Below, piece by piece: positions 1-6,208 of a stretch of 13,591 nucleotides of DNA; the first letter of the stretch is position 1, and the number at the start of each line of letters is the position of its first letter. Source of the stretch: a bacterium 42_11 (GTDB taxonomy: Bacteria > Synergistota > GBS-1); NCBI GenBank assembly GCA_001508835.1, contig LGFB01000010.1:1-13591 (forward strand). Reading direction: 5' to 3'. The position numbers and the translations under genes were made by a program. The notes below the pieces were generated by a model, which was given only the letters and a program-made list of their open reading frames with translations, did not search any database and was not told the DNA's origin.

Positions 1-95
1 ATCTCTATCGATTGAGGGCCACTAAGCCTGACTATAGCAATTCCGCCCTCTCCCCAAGGGGTCGCTATAGCAGCTATTGTGTCCCCTTCTCTCAC
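1..95 (-). CDS. mnmE: tRNA modification GTPase MnmE, N-terminal fragment
   Basis: Only the first 31 codons lie inside the window; the gene runs off the left edge. The translation contains [20 protein letters not shown] followed by SGP, the very conserved start of MnmE (TrmE), the domain that binds a formyl-tetrahydrofolate derivative. In the family, MnmE works with MnmG to put the carboxymethylaminomethyl or aminomethyl group on wobble uridine 34 of certain tRNAs. The start is a GTG at 95-93 that overlaps the khpB stop as GTGA. It is the only possible start, because an in-frame TAG lies a few codons upstream. The nearest Shine-Dalgarno-like GGAGG is about 18 bases away, so translation probably depends on coupling to khpB. 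The G domain and C-terminal cysteine are not visible here. Confidence 0.9.
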   Translation of the reverse strand, partial: MREGDTIAAIATPWGEGGIAIVRLSGPQSIE

Positions 96-697
96 TTCGG
101 TGAAATCACTACCCTCCTATAAGGTTCTCCTCCAACACTAACGGTGTAAACCCGAGGATGATTTTTCAGGGTCATATGAATTATCCTTCTCTCCCAAGCA
201 GCCATTGGCTCTAAAGTAAAGGACTTACCCTCTTCCTCAACCTTTCTCGCTATTTTAAGCGCCAACTCTCTTAATTTTCTCTTCCTCTTCTCCTTATAGC
301 CTCCCGCGTCAAGCTCCACCTTTTTTGGATAGTACTTCTTAGAAATAGCCATGTTAATCCATTCCTCAAGGGCCCTCAAGGTTATCCCACGCTTACCTAT
401 AAGCAGACCGGCATCCTTTCCTTCTATGTTTATAAGACCACCATTAACGACCTTAACGGAGGCATCTACTCCCATTAACTCCAACAACTTCTCGAGAACC
501 TTCCTTGCATAAATCAAATGGGGGGCATGTTTGGGTCTCCCCCTAACCCTTATCTTCTGCCCCAAAAGTCCTAAAAACTTTCTCTCTTCCTCAATCACTT
601 CCCACTCTACCTCCTCCTCGCTCATCCTCAACTCCTCCAAAATTTTCCTTTTCGCCTCCTCCAAAGTCTTGCCCTCTGCCTCCAACCATTCCTTCAT
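92..697 (-). CDS. khpB: RNA-binding protein KhpB/Jag (Jag_N, KH, R3H)
   Basis: This 201-residue protein has the full three-part Jag architecture. A Jag_N domain (about residues 3-50) carries [10 protein letters not shown] and a later FLGLLGQK. A type II KH domain (about 60-130) has the GxxG loop in IGKRG (100-104). The R3H domain (about 135-200) has the R-x3-H signature at R170/H174. KhpB (Jag, also EloR/SpoIIIJ-associated protein) binds RNA with KhpA and affects cell elongation and envelope homeostasis in the bacteria studied; its targets here are unknown. ATG at 697 is preceded by GGAGGG at a usable distance. The Jag_N domain begins right after this start, so the start is secure even though it lies 107 bases inside yidC. 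The gene ends in a 4-base overlap with mnmE. Confidence 0.92.
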   Translation of the reverse strand: MKEWLEAEGKTLEEAKRKILEELRMSEEEVEWEVIEEERKFLGLLGQKIRVRGRPKHAPHLIYARKVLEKLLELMGVDASVKVVNGGLINIEGKDAGLLIGKRGITLRALEEWINMAISKKYYPKKVELDAGGYKEKRKRKLRELALKIARKVEEEGKSFTLEPMAAWERRIIHMTLKNHPRVYTVSVGGEPYRRVVISPK

Positions 698-1379
698 CCC
701 TTGCTCCCTCCTTCACCCTCCGAGGCGGCTCCTTATAAAGCTTGACCTTTGTTCCTGCCTCCGCAGAGCTAAATCTTTTCATGATATAAAGCTGGTGTCC
801 CAAGCCGATCAAGCTCGAAACGAGCCAGTAAAGAAGAACCCCTGCGGGAAGGTTATAAGCTATAACTAAAATAAAAATTGGCATTATCCAGTTCATCATC
901 TTTGCTTGAGGACTCGTTTCAACGGTAGCGGTAAGCTTTTGATGAAGAAAGGTCTCCAAAACAACCAGAACAAGCAAAACTATATCCGGCTTACTTAAGT
1001 CTTTAATCCACAAAAAAGAAGGATTATCAAATTTATGGCTCATGAGAACCCTGAAGAGGAGTATCAGCACCGGCATCTGAGCCAAAAGGGGCAAGCATCC
1101 TGAAGCAGGATTGACTCCCTCCTCTTTATATAACTTCATTAACTCCTGATTTAACTTCTCCTTATCGTTTTTATATTTTTCCTGAAGCCTTTTAATACGA
1201 GGCTGAAGCTTCTGTATCTGCTGCATAGATTTAAGCTGTTTATGCATGAGAGGATAAAGTAGAAGCCTGACTAAAACCGTTAAGATAATTATCGCTAAAC
1301 CGGCATTACCAGTAAGGTGATAAAAATAAACAAGTGCGCTTCGCACAAGATCGCTTGCAGCTTCCCACAAGTTACCCAA
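591..1379 (-). CDS. yidC: membrane protein insertase YidC (Oxa1 family, short form)
   Basis: The 262-residue protein is an Oxa1/YidC/Alb3 insertase. It has a first core transmembrane helix (about 26-44) with the conserved hydrophilic-groove arginine, R38. A basic coiled-coil cytoplasmic hairpin follows (about 45-90), then four more hydrophobic segments (about 95-112, 131-147, 161-178, 180-200). There is no large periplasmic P1 domain and no lipobox, so it resembles the Gram-positive SpoIIIJ layout without the lipoprotein signal. The start is TTG at 1379, with a strong AAGGAGG seven bases upstream and no ATG that would keep the first helix. The hydrophilic Gly/Glu/Arg-rich tail (about residues 205-262) is odd: its last 35 codons are read out of frame across the 5' end of khpB. 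A 15-base gap separates it from yidD. Confidence 0.93.
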   Translation of the reverse strand: MGNLWEAASDLVRSALVYFYHLTGNAGLAIIILTVLVRLLLYPLMHKQLKSMQQIQKLQPRIKRLQEKYKNDKEKLNQELMKLYKEEGVNPASGCLPLLAQMPVLILLFRVLMSHKFDNPSFLWIKDLSKPDIVLLVLVVLETFLHQKLTATVETSPQAKMMNWIMPIFILVIAYNLPAGVLLYWLVSSLIGLGHQLYIMKRFSSAEAGTKVKLYKEPPRRVKEGARDEGMVGGRGQDFGGGEKENFGGVEDERGGGRVGSD

Positions 1380-1394
1380 CTTTTTCCCTCCTTC

Positions 1395-1604
1395 CTAAGG
1401 GACAGGATCGTAGCCTCCCGGATGAAAGGGATGACACCTAAGGAGCCTCCTTAGGGCCAAATAGCTTCCTTTCAAAACTCCATACTTTTCAATAGCTTCG
1501 TATGCGTAAAGCGAACAAGAGGGGCTGAAACGGCAGACAGGGGGATAAAGGGGAGATATAAATCTCCTGTATAGATTAAGCAAGAGAAGAACCGCTTTCC
1601 TCAT
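1395..1604 (-). CDS. yidD: membrane protein insertion efficiency factor YidD
   Basis: This 69-residue protein matches the small UPF0161/DUF37 family. It shows [12 protein letters not shown], then [15 protein letters not shown], and the [14 protein letters not shown] ending, with the conserved cysteines and the HPGG(Y/W)DPVP terminus intact. The family has an N-terminal amphipathic helix and is thought to assist insertion of proteins by YidC; it is not essential in E. coli. The ATG at 1604 lies inside rnpA, giving a 29-base overlap, and GAAGGAAG just upstream is a reasonable ribosome site. Its position between rnpA and yidC is the usual bacterial order. Confidence 0.93.
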   Translation of the reverse strand: MRKAVLLLLNLYRRFISPLYPPVCRFSPSCSLYAYEAIEKYGVLKGSYLALRRLLRCHPFHPGGYDPVP

Positions 1605-1953
1605 CTTCCTTCATCACCCCTGCCCTTTTCCAAACCCTTTCAAGCCTTTCCCACCAAATCTTTAAATTTTCAATCCCCTCGCTCCTCTTAACCAAAACTA
1701 TCATCCAAAATCCGTCCTTTAAACGCCACCTGTTTAAACGAAAGACCTCTCTTACCAATCTCTTTATTCTGTTTCTTTTAGGAGCGTTACCAACTCTCTT
1801 AGGAACTATACATCCTATCTTCGTTGGGCCTTCTCCCTTAAAGAGAAAAAAGAAATTAAAATATGCCTCCTTTATTACCTCTCCCCTTTTAATAACCTCT
1901 ACTATTTCCTTTGTTCCCTTCAATCTCACCTCCTTGGGAAACTTATACCGCAA
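1576..1953 (-). CDS. rnpA: ribonuclease P protein component
   Basis: This is the 125-residue protein subunit of RNase P, which helps the catalytic RNA trim 5' leaders from pre-tRNAs. The RNR signature is present as [11 protein letters not shown] (59-69), preceded by the strand [13 protein letters not shown] typical of the family. The N-terminus FPKEVRL resembles the family's F-x-(R/K)-x-x-RL opening, which supports the long form from TTG at 1953. That start overlaps the rpmH stop by 11 bases and has only a weak ribosome site. A second TTG at 1923 has an excellent AAGGAGGTGA in front of it and would give a 115-residue form lacking the conserved RL, so the start is uncertain. The Glu/Ser-rich C-terminal tail overlaps yidD. 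No rnpB RNA is in the window. Confidence 0.92.
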   Translation of the reverse strand: MRYKFPKEVRLKGTKEIVEVIKRGEVIKEAYFNFFFLFKGEGPTKIGCIVPKRVGNAPKRNRIKRLVREVFRLNRWRLKDGFWMIVLVKRSEGIENLKIWWERLERVWKRAGVMKEDEESGSSLA

Positions 1954-2077
1954 GGCGATGGCGACCTTTCTTTCTTCTCCTTTTGATTATTCTACGCCCA
2001 CTGGGTGTAGACATTCTCGCAAGAAAACCGTGCGTCCTTTTTCTTGGTAAATTATGAGGTTGAAAGGTCCTTTTCAT
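1943..2077 (-). CDS. rpmH: 50S ribosomal protein L34
   Basis: This is a 44-residue, highly basic protein. It starts MKRTFQPHN, continues with [18 protein letters not shown] and [10 protein letters not shown], and ends RLAV, the textbook L34 sequence at the normal length. L34 sits in the large ribosomal subunit near the base of the tunnel region. The ATG at 2077 follows two closely spaced GGAGG-type sites, so translation should be strong. The gene is first in the leftward operon: a near-consensus promoter (TTGACA, 17 bases, TATAGT) ends about 30 bases upstream. Its stop overlaps the rnpA TTG start by 11 bases, the usual rpmH-rnpA coupling. Confidence 0.96.
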   Translation of the reverse strand: MKRTFQPHNLPRKRTHGFLARMSTPSGRRIIKRRRKKGRHRLAV

Positions 2078-2106
2078 CTTCTCCTCCCTCCTTCCTCGCT
2101 TTTTAA

Positions 2107-2135
2107 ACTATACATGTTTCATGACGCCTTGTCAA
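2107..2135 (-). promoter_or_regulatory. rpmH operon promoter, sigma-70 type
   Basis: Read on the minus strand, TTGACA (2135-2130) is followed by exactly 17 bases and TATAGT (2112-2107). Five to six of six consensus bases match at each box with ideal spacing. Transcription should start near 2100, giving a leader of about 23 bases before the rpmH ATG at 2077. The -35 box lies on top of the -35 box of the divergent dnaA promoter. Recognised by pattern only. Confidence 0.8.
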
Positions 2136-2157
2136 CGGGGGAGGCTTTTGCTATGAT
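2129..2157 (+). promoter_or_regulatory. dnaA promoter, sigma-70 type
   Basis: TTGTCA (2129-2134) is followed by 17 bases and TATGAT (2152-2157), a good sigma-70 match reading toward dnaA. Transcription should start near 2164. The leader of about 125 bases would then run straight through the DnaA boxes starting at 2169. This is the arrangement expected for DnaA autorepression, although no experiment is implied. Confidence 0.72.
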
Positions 2158-2159
2158 AA

Positions 2160-2266
2160 GATTGGTTTTTATCCACATGTGGATATCTCTGTGGATAAGT
2201 CATTCGACAAGTCCTTTCATTTCCTATATAAATTTATCCACATAGACATGTGAATAATGTGGAAAT
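2160..2266. other. oriC, upstream DnaA-box cluster
   Basis: This short AT-rich stretch between the divergent promoters and dnaA holds several DnaA boxes (consensus TTATCCACA). Perfect copies are at 2169-2177 (plus), 2190-2198 (minus) and 2234-2242 (plus). One-mismatch copies are at 2178-2186 (minus, ATATCCACA) and 2249-2257 (minus, TTATTCACA). A degenerate one is at 2258-2266 (minus, ATTTCCACA). Between the inner boxes lies an AT-rich run around 2217-2237 (TTCATTTCCTATATAAATTT) that could unwind. The position next to dnaA, the transcription divergence and the switch of strand composition here all fit the replication origin. Confidence 0.85.
2170..2185. repeat. 16-bp perfect palindrome of two abutting DnaA boxes
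   Basis: TATCCACATGTGGATA is a perfect inverted repeat with no spacer. Each arm is the core of a DnaA box, one on each strand. It begins about six bases after the predicted dnaA transcription start, so it may act both as a high-affinity DnaA site and as an operator for dnaA. In RNA it could only form a hairpin by opening the central bases. Confidence 0.85.
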
Positions 2267-2288
2267 TTGCCTATGGATGGTGATGAAT

Positions 2289-3626
2289 ATGTCCGATGTA
2301 GAGGAACTATGGCAAAAGTCGCTTAAGAGAATTGAACAAGTGGTCTCAAAGCCCAGCTTTGAAGGGTGGATAAAAGCCTTATGCCCTTTAGAGCTGAAGG
2401 GAGACACGCTTCTTTTGGAAGCTCCTAATAAGTTTACAGCCGATCATGTGAAAAGAAGGTTCGTCAGAATTATTGAAAACATCATCAGCGAAATATTGGG
2501 AAGAGCGTTGGAGATAAAAATCATCGTAAATGAAAAAAAGCAAGAGGTCAAAGAGAATGAAGATGTGAAGGACAGCGATGAGGGGCTTGATATTGATTAT
2601 CAATATTATGGGTTAAATCCGAAGTACGTCTTTGAAACCTTTGTGGTCGGGAAATGCAATAAGCTGGCTCATGCTGCGGCCTTCGCAGTAGCTGAAACGC
2701 CCGGAAAGGCTTACAATCCCCTTTTCATATACGGAGGGGTAGGGCTGGGTAAGACCCATCTCATGCACGCTATAGCCCACTATGTTTTAAGGAAAAATCC
2801 TTCGACAAAGGTGGTATACGTATCTTCAGAGAAGTTTACCAACGAGCTGATAAACGCGATAAGGGACGACAGCACAAACGCGTTCAGAAGAAAATACAGA
2901 AATGTGGATATCCTGTTGATAGACGATATTCAGTTCCTGTCCGGTAAGGAAGGAACTCAGGAGGAGTTTTTCCACACCTTTAATACCCTGTATGAGGCTA
3001 ACAAGCAGATAGTTATCTCCAGCGATAGACCTCCCAAGGAGATTCCCGACTTGGAGGACAGGCTTGTCTCAAGATTCGAATGGGGTCTTCTGGCCGACAT
3101 TCAACCGCCAGATTTTGAAACAAGAGTAGCCATACTTAAGAAGAAGATGGAGCTGGAAAACATAGAGCTTCCGGAAGATGTAGTCATATTTATAGCTGAA
3201 AACTTTAAATCGAACATTAGAGAGCTGGAGGGAGCCCTGATAAAGCTGGTAGCCCATTTTTCTCTGCACAGGGATGAAGAGATATCTGTAGAGAAGGCTG
3301 CTGACGTTCTTAAAGGTATACTGCCCACCAAGAGAAAGAGCATAAGCATAGAAGATATCAAAAACGCCGTGGTTTTAGAATTTGGCATATCTCCCAATGA
3401 TTTGATGAGCGAAAAAAGAAGTCAGGAGTTTTCCTTGCCGAGGCAGATTGCCATGTACTTTGCAAGGGAATATACGGCTCTTTCTCTTCAACAAATAGGA
3501 AGGGAATTTAAAAAGAAAGACCACACAACGGTTATCCATGCCCACAGAAAGATATCTCAGCTTATCAAGACCAACCCAGAAATAAAGAGAAAGGTTGAAA
3601 GAATTCGTGGAAAATTAGGTATATAG
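2289..3626 (+). CDS. dnaA: chromosomal replication initiator protein DnaA
   Basis: With the chosen ATG the protein has 445 residues. Domain I (about 1-80) starts MSDVEELWQKSL, and a short acidic/basic linker (about 84-103) replaces the long domain II of many bacteria. Domain III is AAA+: Walker A GGVGLGKT (149-156), Walker B LLIDDIQF (209-216), sensor I region VISSDR (about 242-247), and the box VII arginine finger in SRFEWG. Domain IV carries the DNA-binding signature DHTTVIHAHRKI (411-422). The reading frame stays open back to a GTG at 2250, but that extension would code through a DnaA box and does not look like DnaA. ATG 2289 follows GGTGAT and matches the family start; ATGs at 2277 and 2283 are alternatives. 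DnaA melts oriC and recruits helicase. It is expressed from the promoter at 2129-2157. Confidence 0.96.
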   Translation: MSDVEELWQKSLKRIEQVVSKPSFEGWIKALCPLELKGDTLLLEAPNKFTADHVKRRFVRIIENIISEILGRALEIKIIVNEKKQEVKENEDVKDSDEGLDIDYQYYGLNPKYVFETFVVGKCNKLAHAAAFAVAETPGKAYNPLFIYGGVGLGKTHLMHAIAHYVLRKNPSTKVVYVSSEKFTNELINAIRDDSTNAFRRKYRNVDILLIDDIQFLSGKEGTQEEFFHTFNTLYEANKQIVISSDRPPKEIPDLEDRLVSRFEWGLLADIQPPDFETRVAILKKKMELENIELPEDVVIFIAENFKSNIRELEGALIKLVAHFSLHRDEEISVEKAADVLKGILPTKRKSISIEDIKNAVVLEFGISPNDLMSEKRSQEFSLPRQIAMYFAREYTALSLQQIGREFKKKDHTTVIHAHRKISQLIKTNPEIKRKVERIRGKLGI

Positions 3627-3811
3627 GTTGTGGATAATTCGAGGAAGGAGACGCTTCTGTGGAAGATGTGGAAAGCTTATCCGCGTTTTCCCCAAGGGGT
3701 GTGAAAAAATAATTCTTTTCAAATACAAGGTAAAACCCACTATTCCACATCCTCCACCCTGCCTACTATAATTACTCCTGTATTTGAATATTAAAATGGG
3801 AGGGATAGTTC
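3627..3811. other. dnaA-dnaN intergenic region: second origin element
   Basis: This 185-base gap is one of the two real intergenic spaces in the window. It opens with a perfect DnaA box on the minus strand at 3629-3637, three bases after the dnaA stop. Degenerate box-like sites follow at 3658-3666 and 3667-3675 (TGTGGAA type), 3677-3685 (TTATCCGCG) and 3741-3749 (TATTCCACA). An AT-rich tract at about 3703-3727 could be a DNA unwinding element, and a -10-like TATAAT at 3767-3772 precedes dnaN. Box clusters on both sides of dnaA recall the bipartite origins of Bacillus subtilis and Helicobacter pylori. Calling this the melting site is inference. Confidence 0.65.
3743..3772 (+). promoter_or_regulatory. 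possible dnaN promoter
   Basis: A perfect TATAAT -10 box lies at 3767-3772, about 40 bases before the dnaN ATG. The best -35 candidate (TTCCAC, 3743-3748, 18-base spacer) is poor and lies within a degenerate DnaA box, so DnaA could modulate it. A dnaN operon promoter is plausible because this is the only substantial gap in the rightward run, but readthrough from dnaA is also possible. Confidence 0.4.
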
Positions 3812-4918
3812 ATGAAGGTTGTTGTGGAAAGAAACGAGTTTCTAAGGGGACTTCAGCTGGTAGCGAGAGCTATAAACCCGAAAAGCGCAATAACCATTCT
3901 CTCAGGAAGCTTAATCGAAGTGAGCGAAGGAAAGATGAGCCTTAAGGGGACGGATCTCAAGGTGGGAGTTCAGACAAACATAATTCCCGTGAGCGTGGAA
4001 GAGGAAGGAAAGGCAATAATTCCTCTCAAACATTTTTACGATATAGTTAGAAAGCTTCCTGAAAAACCTTTAGAGCTTGAAACTAAAGAGGAAATGCTAT
4101 ATCTAAAAAGTGAAGGTATAGAGTATTCCTTTTCTACCTATCCCTTGGAAGACTACCCCGAGTTTCCAAAGCTTGAGGAGACAAATCTGCTTTTCGAAAC
4201 GGAATGTGACCTTCTTTCGAGAATGATTAGAGAAACCACATTTGCGGGATCACCCCATGATGAGATACCTCCGTATCTTTCAGGAACTCTTTTTGACATT
4301 AGGGAAGAAGAGCTCAGGCTTGTTGCAACGGATGCAAAAAGACTGGCATTAACCAAAATGCCGGTTACCGTTCACAAGACAGGTAGGTATTTGGTTCCCA
4401 TAACTACTCTTGAGGAGCTTAGAAGGATAATGACCCTTGGGAAGGTGGAAGTATATGAGGCTAAAGGAGAGATAATATTTAAGTGGGAAGATGCGCTGTT
4501 ATGGACCAGGCTTATAGATGCGGAGTTTCCACCTTATGAGAAGGTTATTCCTAATACATGGAACACGAAGATAACCGTCTCTGCGGACGAGGTAGAGTCG
4601 GCCATGGAGAGGTTAAGCTACTTGGTTAAGGAGAAGGGGAATATAATAAAGATTGAAATAGAAAGGGGAGAAATGTTGATAAGTGGAGATGTTCCCGAGC
4701 TCGGGTCGGGAAAGGAGAGAATTCCCGTAGAGTTTGAGGGAGAGCCGCTTAAGATAGCCTTTAATGTCAGGTTTTTCTTAGATATGATGAGGCACGTTGA
4801 TGTGGATTATCTGAGCATGACCTTCAGGGGTTCTTTAGAACAGGCTGTTATAACGAAGGAGGGAAAGGAAGATTTTCTTTATATACTCATGCCTGTAGCT
4901 ATACCTGATGAGGATTAG
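3812..4918 (+). CDS. dnaN: DNA polymerase III beta subunit (sliding clamp)
   Basis: This 368-residue protein has the length and position of the beta clamp, a dimeric ring that tethers polymerase III and serves as a hub for repair and initiation regulators. Family landmarks are visible in three repeats. The first has MKVVVERNEFLRGLQLVARA and the LKGTDLKVGV segment. The second has PPYLSGTLFDI and LVATDAKRLAL (about 153-182), and the third has FNVRFFLDMMRH. The C-terminus reads YILMPV, the conserved (Y/H)-x-x-MP(M/V)-type ending that lines the binding pocket. GGGAGGGA at 3798-3805 is a good ribosome site for the ATG at 3812. It overlaps recF by 11 bases. Confidence 0.95.
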   Translation: MKVVVERNEFLRGLQLVARAINPKSAITILSGSLIEVSEGKMSLKGTDLKVGVQTNIIPVSVEEEGKAIIPLKHFYDIVRKLPEKPLELETKEEMLYLKSEGIEYSFSTYPLEDYPEFPKLEETNLLFETECDLLSRMIRETTFAGSPHDEIPPYLSGTLFDIREEELRLVATDAKRLALTKMPVTVHKTGRYLVPITTLEELRRIMTLGKVEVYEAKGEIIFKWEDALLWTRLIDAEFPPYEKVIPNTWNTKITVSADEVESAMERLSYLVKEKGNIIKIEIERGEMLISGDVPELGSGKERIPVEFEGEPLKIAFNVRFFLDMMRHVDVDYLSMTFRGSLEQAVITKEGKEDFLYILMPVAIPDED

Positions 4919-5945
4919 GTTTCTTGAAGCGAATAATTTCAGAAGATTTAAAGATGTGGAGATAAGCTTTGGGGAGAAGAATGCATTTTTCGGTCCTAAT
5001 GCTTCTGGAAAGACATCTATACTGGAAGCTATATACATGCTTTGCTGGGGAAAGTCTTTCCGAACTTTGAGGGATAGCGAGACCATAAGGTGGGGGGAAA
5101 ACTCAGGTTATATAAGAGGGGAGTTTGAAGGAGAGGATTTCCTTAACATAAGGGTTTCTCTTTTGCCTTCATCGAAGAGGATTCAAATTAACGGGAAAAA
5201 TGCTACGAGAATGAGTTTAATAGGCAAGATTCCCGTTTTCTTTCTATCGCCTGAGGAGCTTTCCATGCTTGATGGTCCTCCCAAAATGAGGAGGGATTTT
5301 CTTAACAAGGTTCTATCTCAGCTTGATAAAGATTACCTTTCCAACTATAGGCTGTATTTAAAGCTACTCAGGGAGAAAAATGCGGCCCTGTCGAAGGGAG
5401 GAAGAGCTATAAGGGTGGTAGAGATTATAAATGAAAGATTGCTTAAGGTTTCCCTTTATATATGGGAAAGTAGAAGGAAGCTTCTTAGCTATCTGAGCGA
5501 TGACGAAATGAAGATAGTGTACAAGCCTTCTGGAATGAGGATTGAGATTGCCCTTGACTCGGTGAAAAAGGCATTACATGGTCTTGTAGATAAAGAAATA
5601 AAGAGAGGTTATGCTCTTTTTGGCCCTCACCTTGACGACTTTGACGTATTAAGAGAAGGGGGTTTTTCCTATAGAAGGTTTGCTTCTCGAGGGGAGAGGA
5701 AATGGGTTATATGGAGAATTTTTAGTAAAATTATAGGACTTTTTGAGAAGCGGGAAAGGTTGCCAATATTTCTTGTTGATGAGATACTATCAGAGCTTGA
5801 CGGGGTTAAAGCGAATGCGGTTATGGAGGAAATGAGCGCTATAAGGGCTCAGGTGTTTTTTACTACGCTAAATAAAGAGCATGTAAGGGGGGACTTTCGC
5901 GCCTTTGAGGTGAAGGATGGAGAAATTAGGGGATATAATAGGTAG
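4908..5945 (+). CDS. recF: DNA replication and repair protein RecF
   Basis: This is a 345-residue SMC-like ABC ATPase, slightly shorter than the usual 360-370. Walker A is GPNASGKT (29-36) after the typical RFLEANNFRRF start. GPHLDDFDV corresponds to the family's GPHRDD motif. The ABC signature is SRGER (260-264), an Arg/Glu variant of the common SQGQQ/SQGEQ. The Walker B/D-loop region is IFLVDEILSELD (287-298). RecF loads RecA at single-strand gaps with RecO and RecR, which are not in this window. The ATG at 4908 overlaps the dnaN stop by 11 bases, so translation is probably coupled. No S4-domain yaaA gene lies between dnaN and recF. The signature variant and short length suggest divergence rather than loss of function. 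Confidence 0.92.
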   Translation: MRIRFLEANNFRRFKDVEISFGEKNAFFGPNASGKTSILEAIYMLCWGKSFRTLRDSETIRWGENSGYIRGEFEGEDFLNIRVSLLPSSKRIQINGKNATRMSLIGKIPVFFLSPEELSMLDGPPKMRRDFLNKVLSQLDKDYLSNYRLYLKLLREKNAALSKGGRAIRVVEIINERLLKVSLYIWESRRKLLSYLSDDEMKIVYKPSGMRIEIALDSVKKALHGLVDKEIKRGYALFGPHLDDFDVLREGGFSYRRFASRGERKWVIWRIFSKIIGLFEKRERLPIFLVDEILSELDGVKANAVMEEMSAIRAQVFFTTLNKEHVRGDFRAFEVKDGEIRGYNR

Positions 5946-6207
5946 TATACTTAAGCGGTACGAAAAAAGGTTAGAGAAAGAGAGGGTAAAGATACTCTGG
6001 TCGAAGGTAGTTGGAGAGGAGATATGTAGGAGGACTATCCCTCTGGATGTGGAAGAAGGGTGTCTGGAAGTTGCAGTTTCCGATGGTATGTGGGCTAAGG
6101 AGCTTCAGCTTAGGGAGGAGAAGTTCTTAGATCTGTTGAAGGAGTATAATATAAGGAGAATAAAGTTTATTCCTATGCCGAGAAGATTTCTAAGGGGGAA
6201 GAGATAG
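5917..6207 (+). CDS. dciA: DUF721 / DciA-like protein, candidate helicase loader
   Basis: This 96-residue protein matches the compact DUF721 domain. It has an N-terminal helix, then ILWSKVVGEEICRRTIPLDV, a strand with GCLEVAVSDGMWAKEL, and a helix ending LLKEYNIRRIKFI. The conserved pattern W-x-x-VVG, the later small-x-W-x-x-EL and the central glycine are all present. DciA binds the replicative helicase DnaB and promotes its loading in bacteria lacking DnaC or DnaI. Members beside recF and gyrB in other phyla fit the same role. This one is almost only the core domain plus a short basic tail. It overlaps recF by 29 bases, with GAGGTGA just upstream of its ATG. The helicase-loading role here is inferred from family and position. 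Confidence 0.8.
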   Translation: MEKLGDIIGSILKRYEKRLEKERVKILWSKVVGEEICRRTIPLDVEEGCLEVAVSDGMWAKELQLREEKFLDLLKEYNIRRIKFIPMPRRFLRGKR

Positions 6208-6208
6208 A

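Noticed and set aside
591..697. yidC/khpB overlap read as a frameshifted or fused gene
   Set aside because: Both proteins are complete: YidC has all its helices before the overlap, and KhpB has its own ribosome site, ATG and intact Jag_N domain.
1334..1346. GTGCG-CTT-CGCAC hairpin in the early part of yidC
   Set aside because: It is a five-pair stem inside well-conserved coding sequence, too small to assign a regulatory role.
2115..2124. TGTTTCATGA as a parS (ParB-binding) site
   Set aside because: Only the left half resembles parS; the right half of the TGTTTCACGTGAAACA palindrome is absent.
2054..2245. 63-codon plus-strand frame across the rpmH start and oriC
   Set aside because: It covers rpmH coding sequence, both promoters and several DnaA boxes and has no ribosome site or family resemblance.
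3689..3700. CCCCAAGGGG palindrome after dnaA as a terminator, and its repeat TCCCCAAGGGGT at 51-62
   Set aside because: The stem is only four pairs with a two-base loop and no T-run directly after it, and a shared 12-mer between two sites is expected by chance in 13.6 kb.
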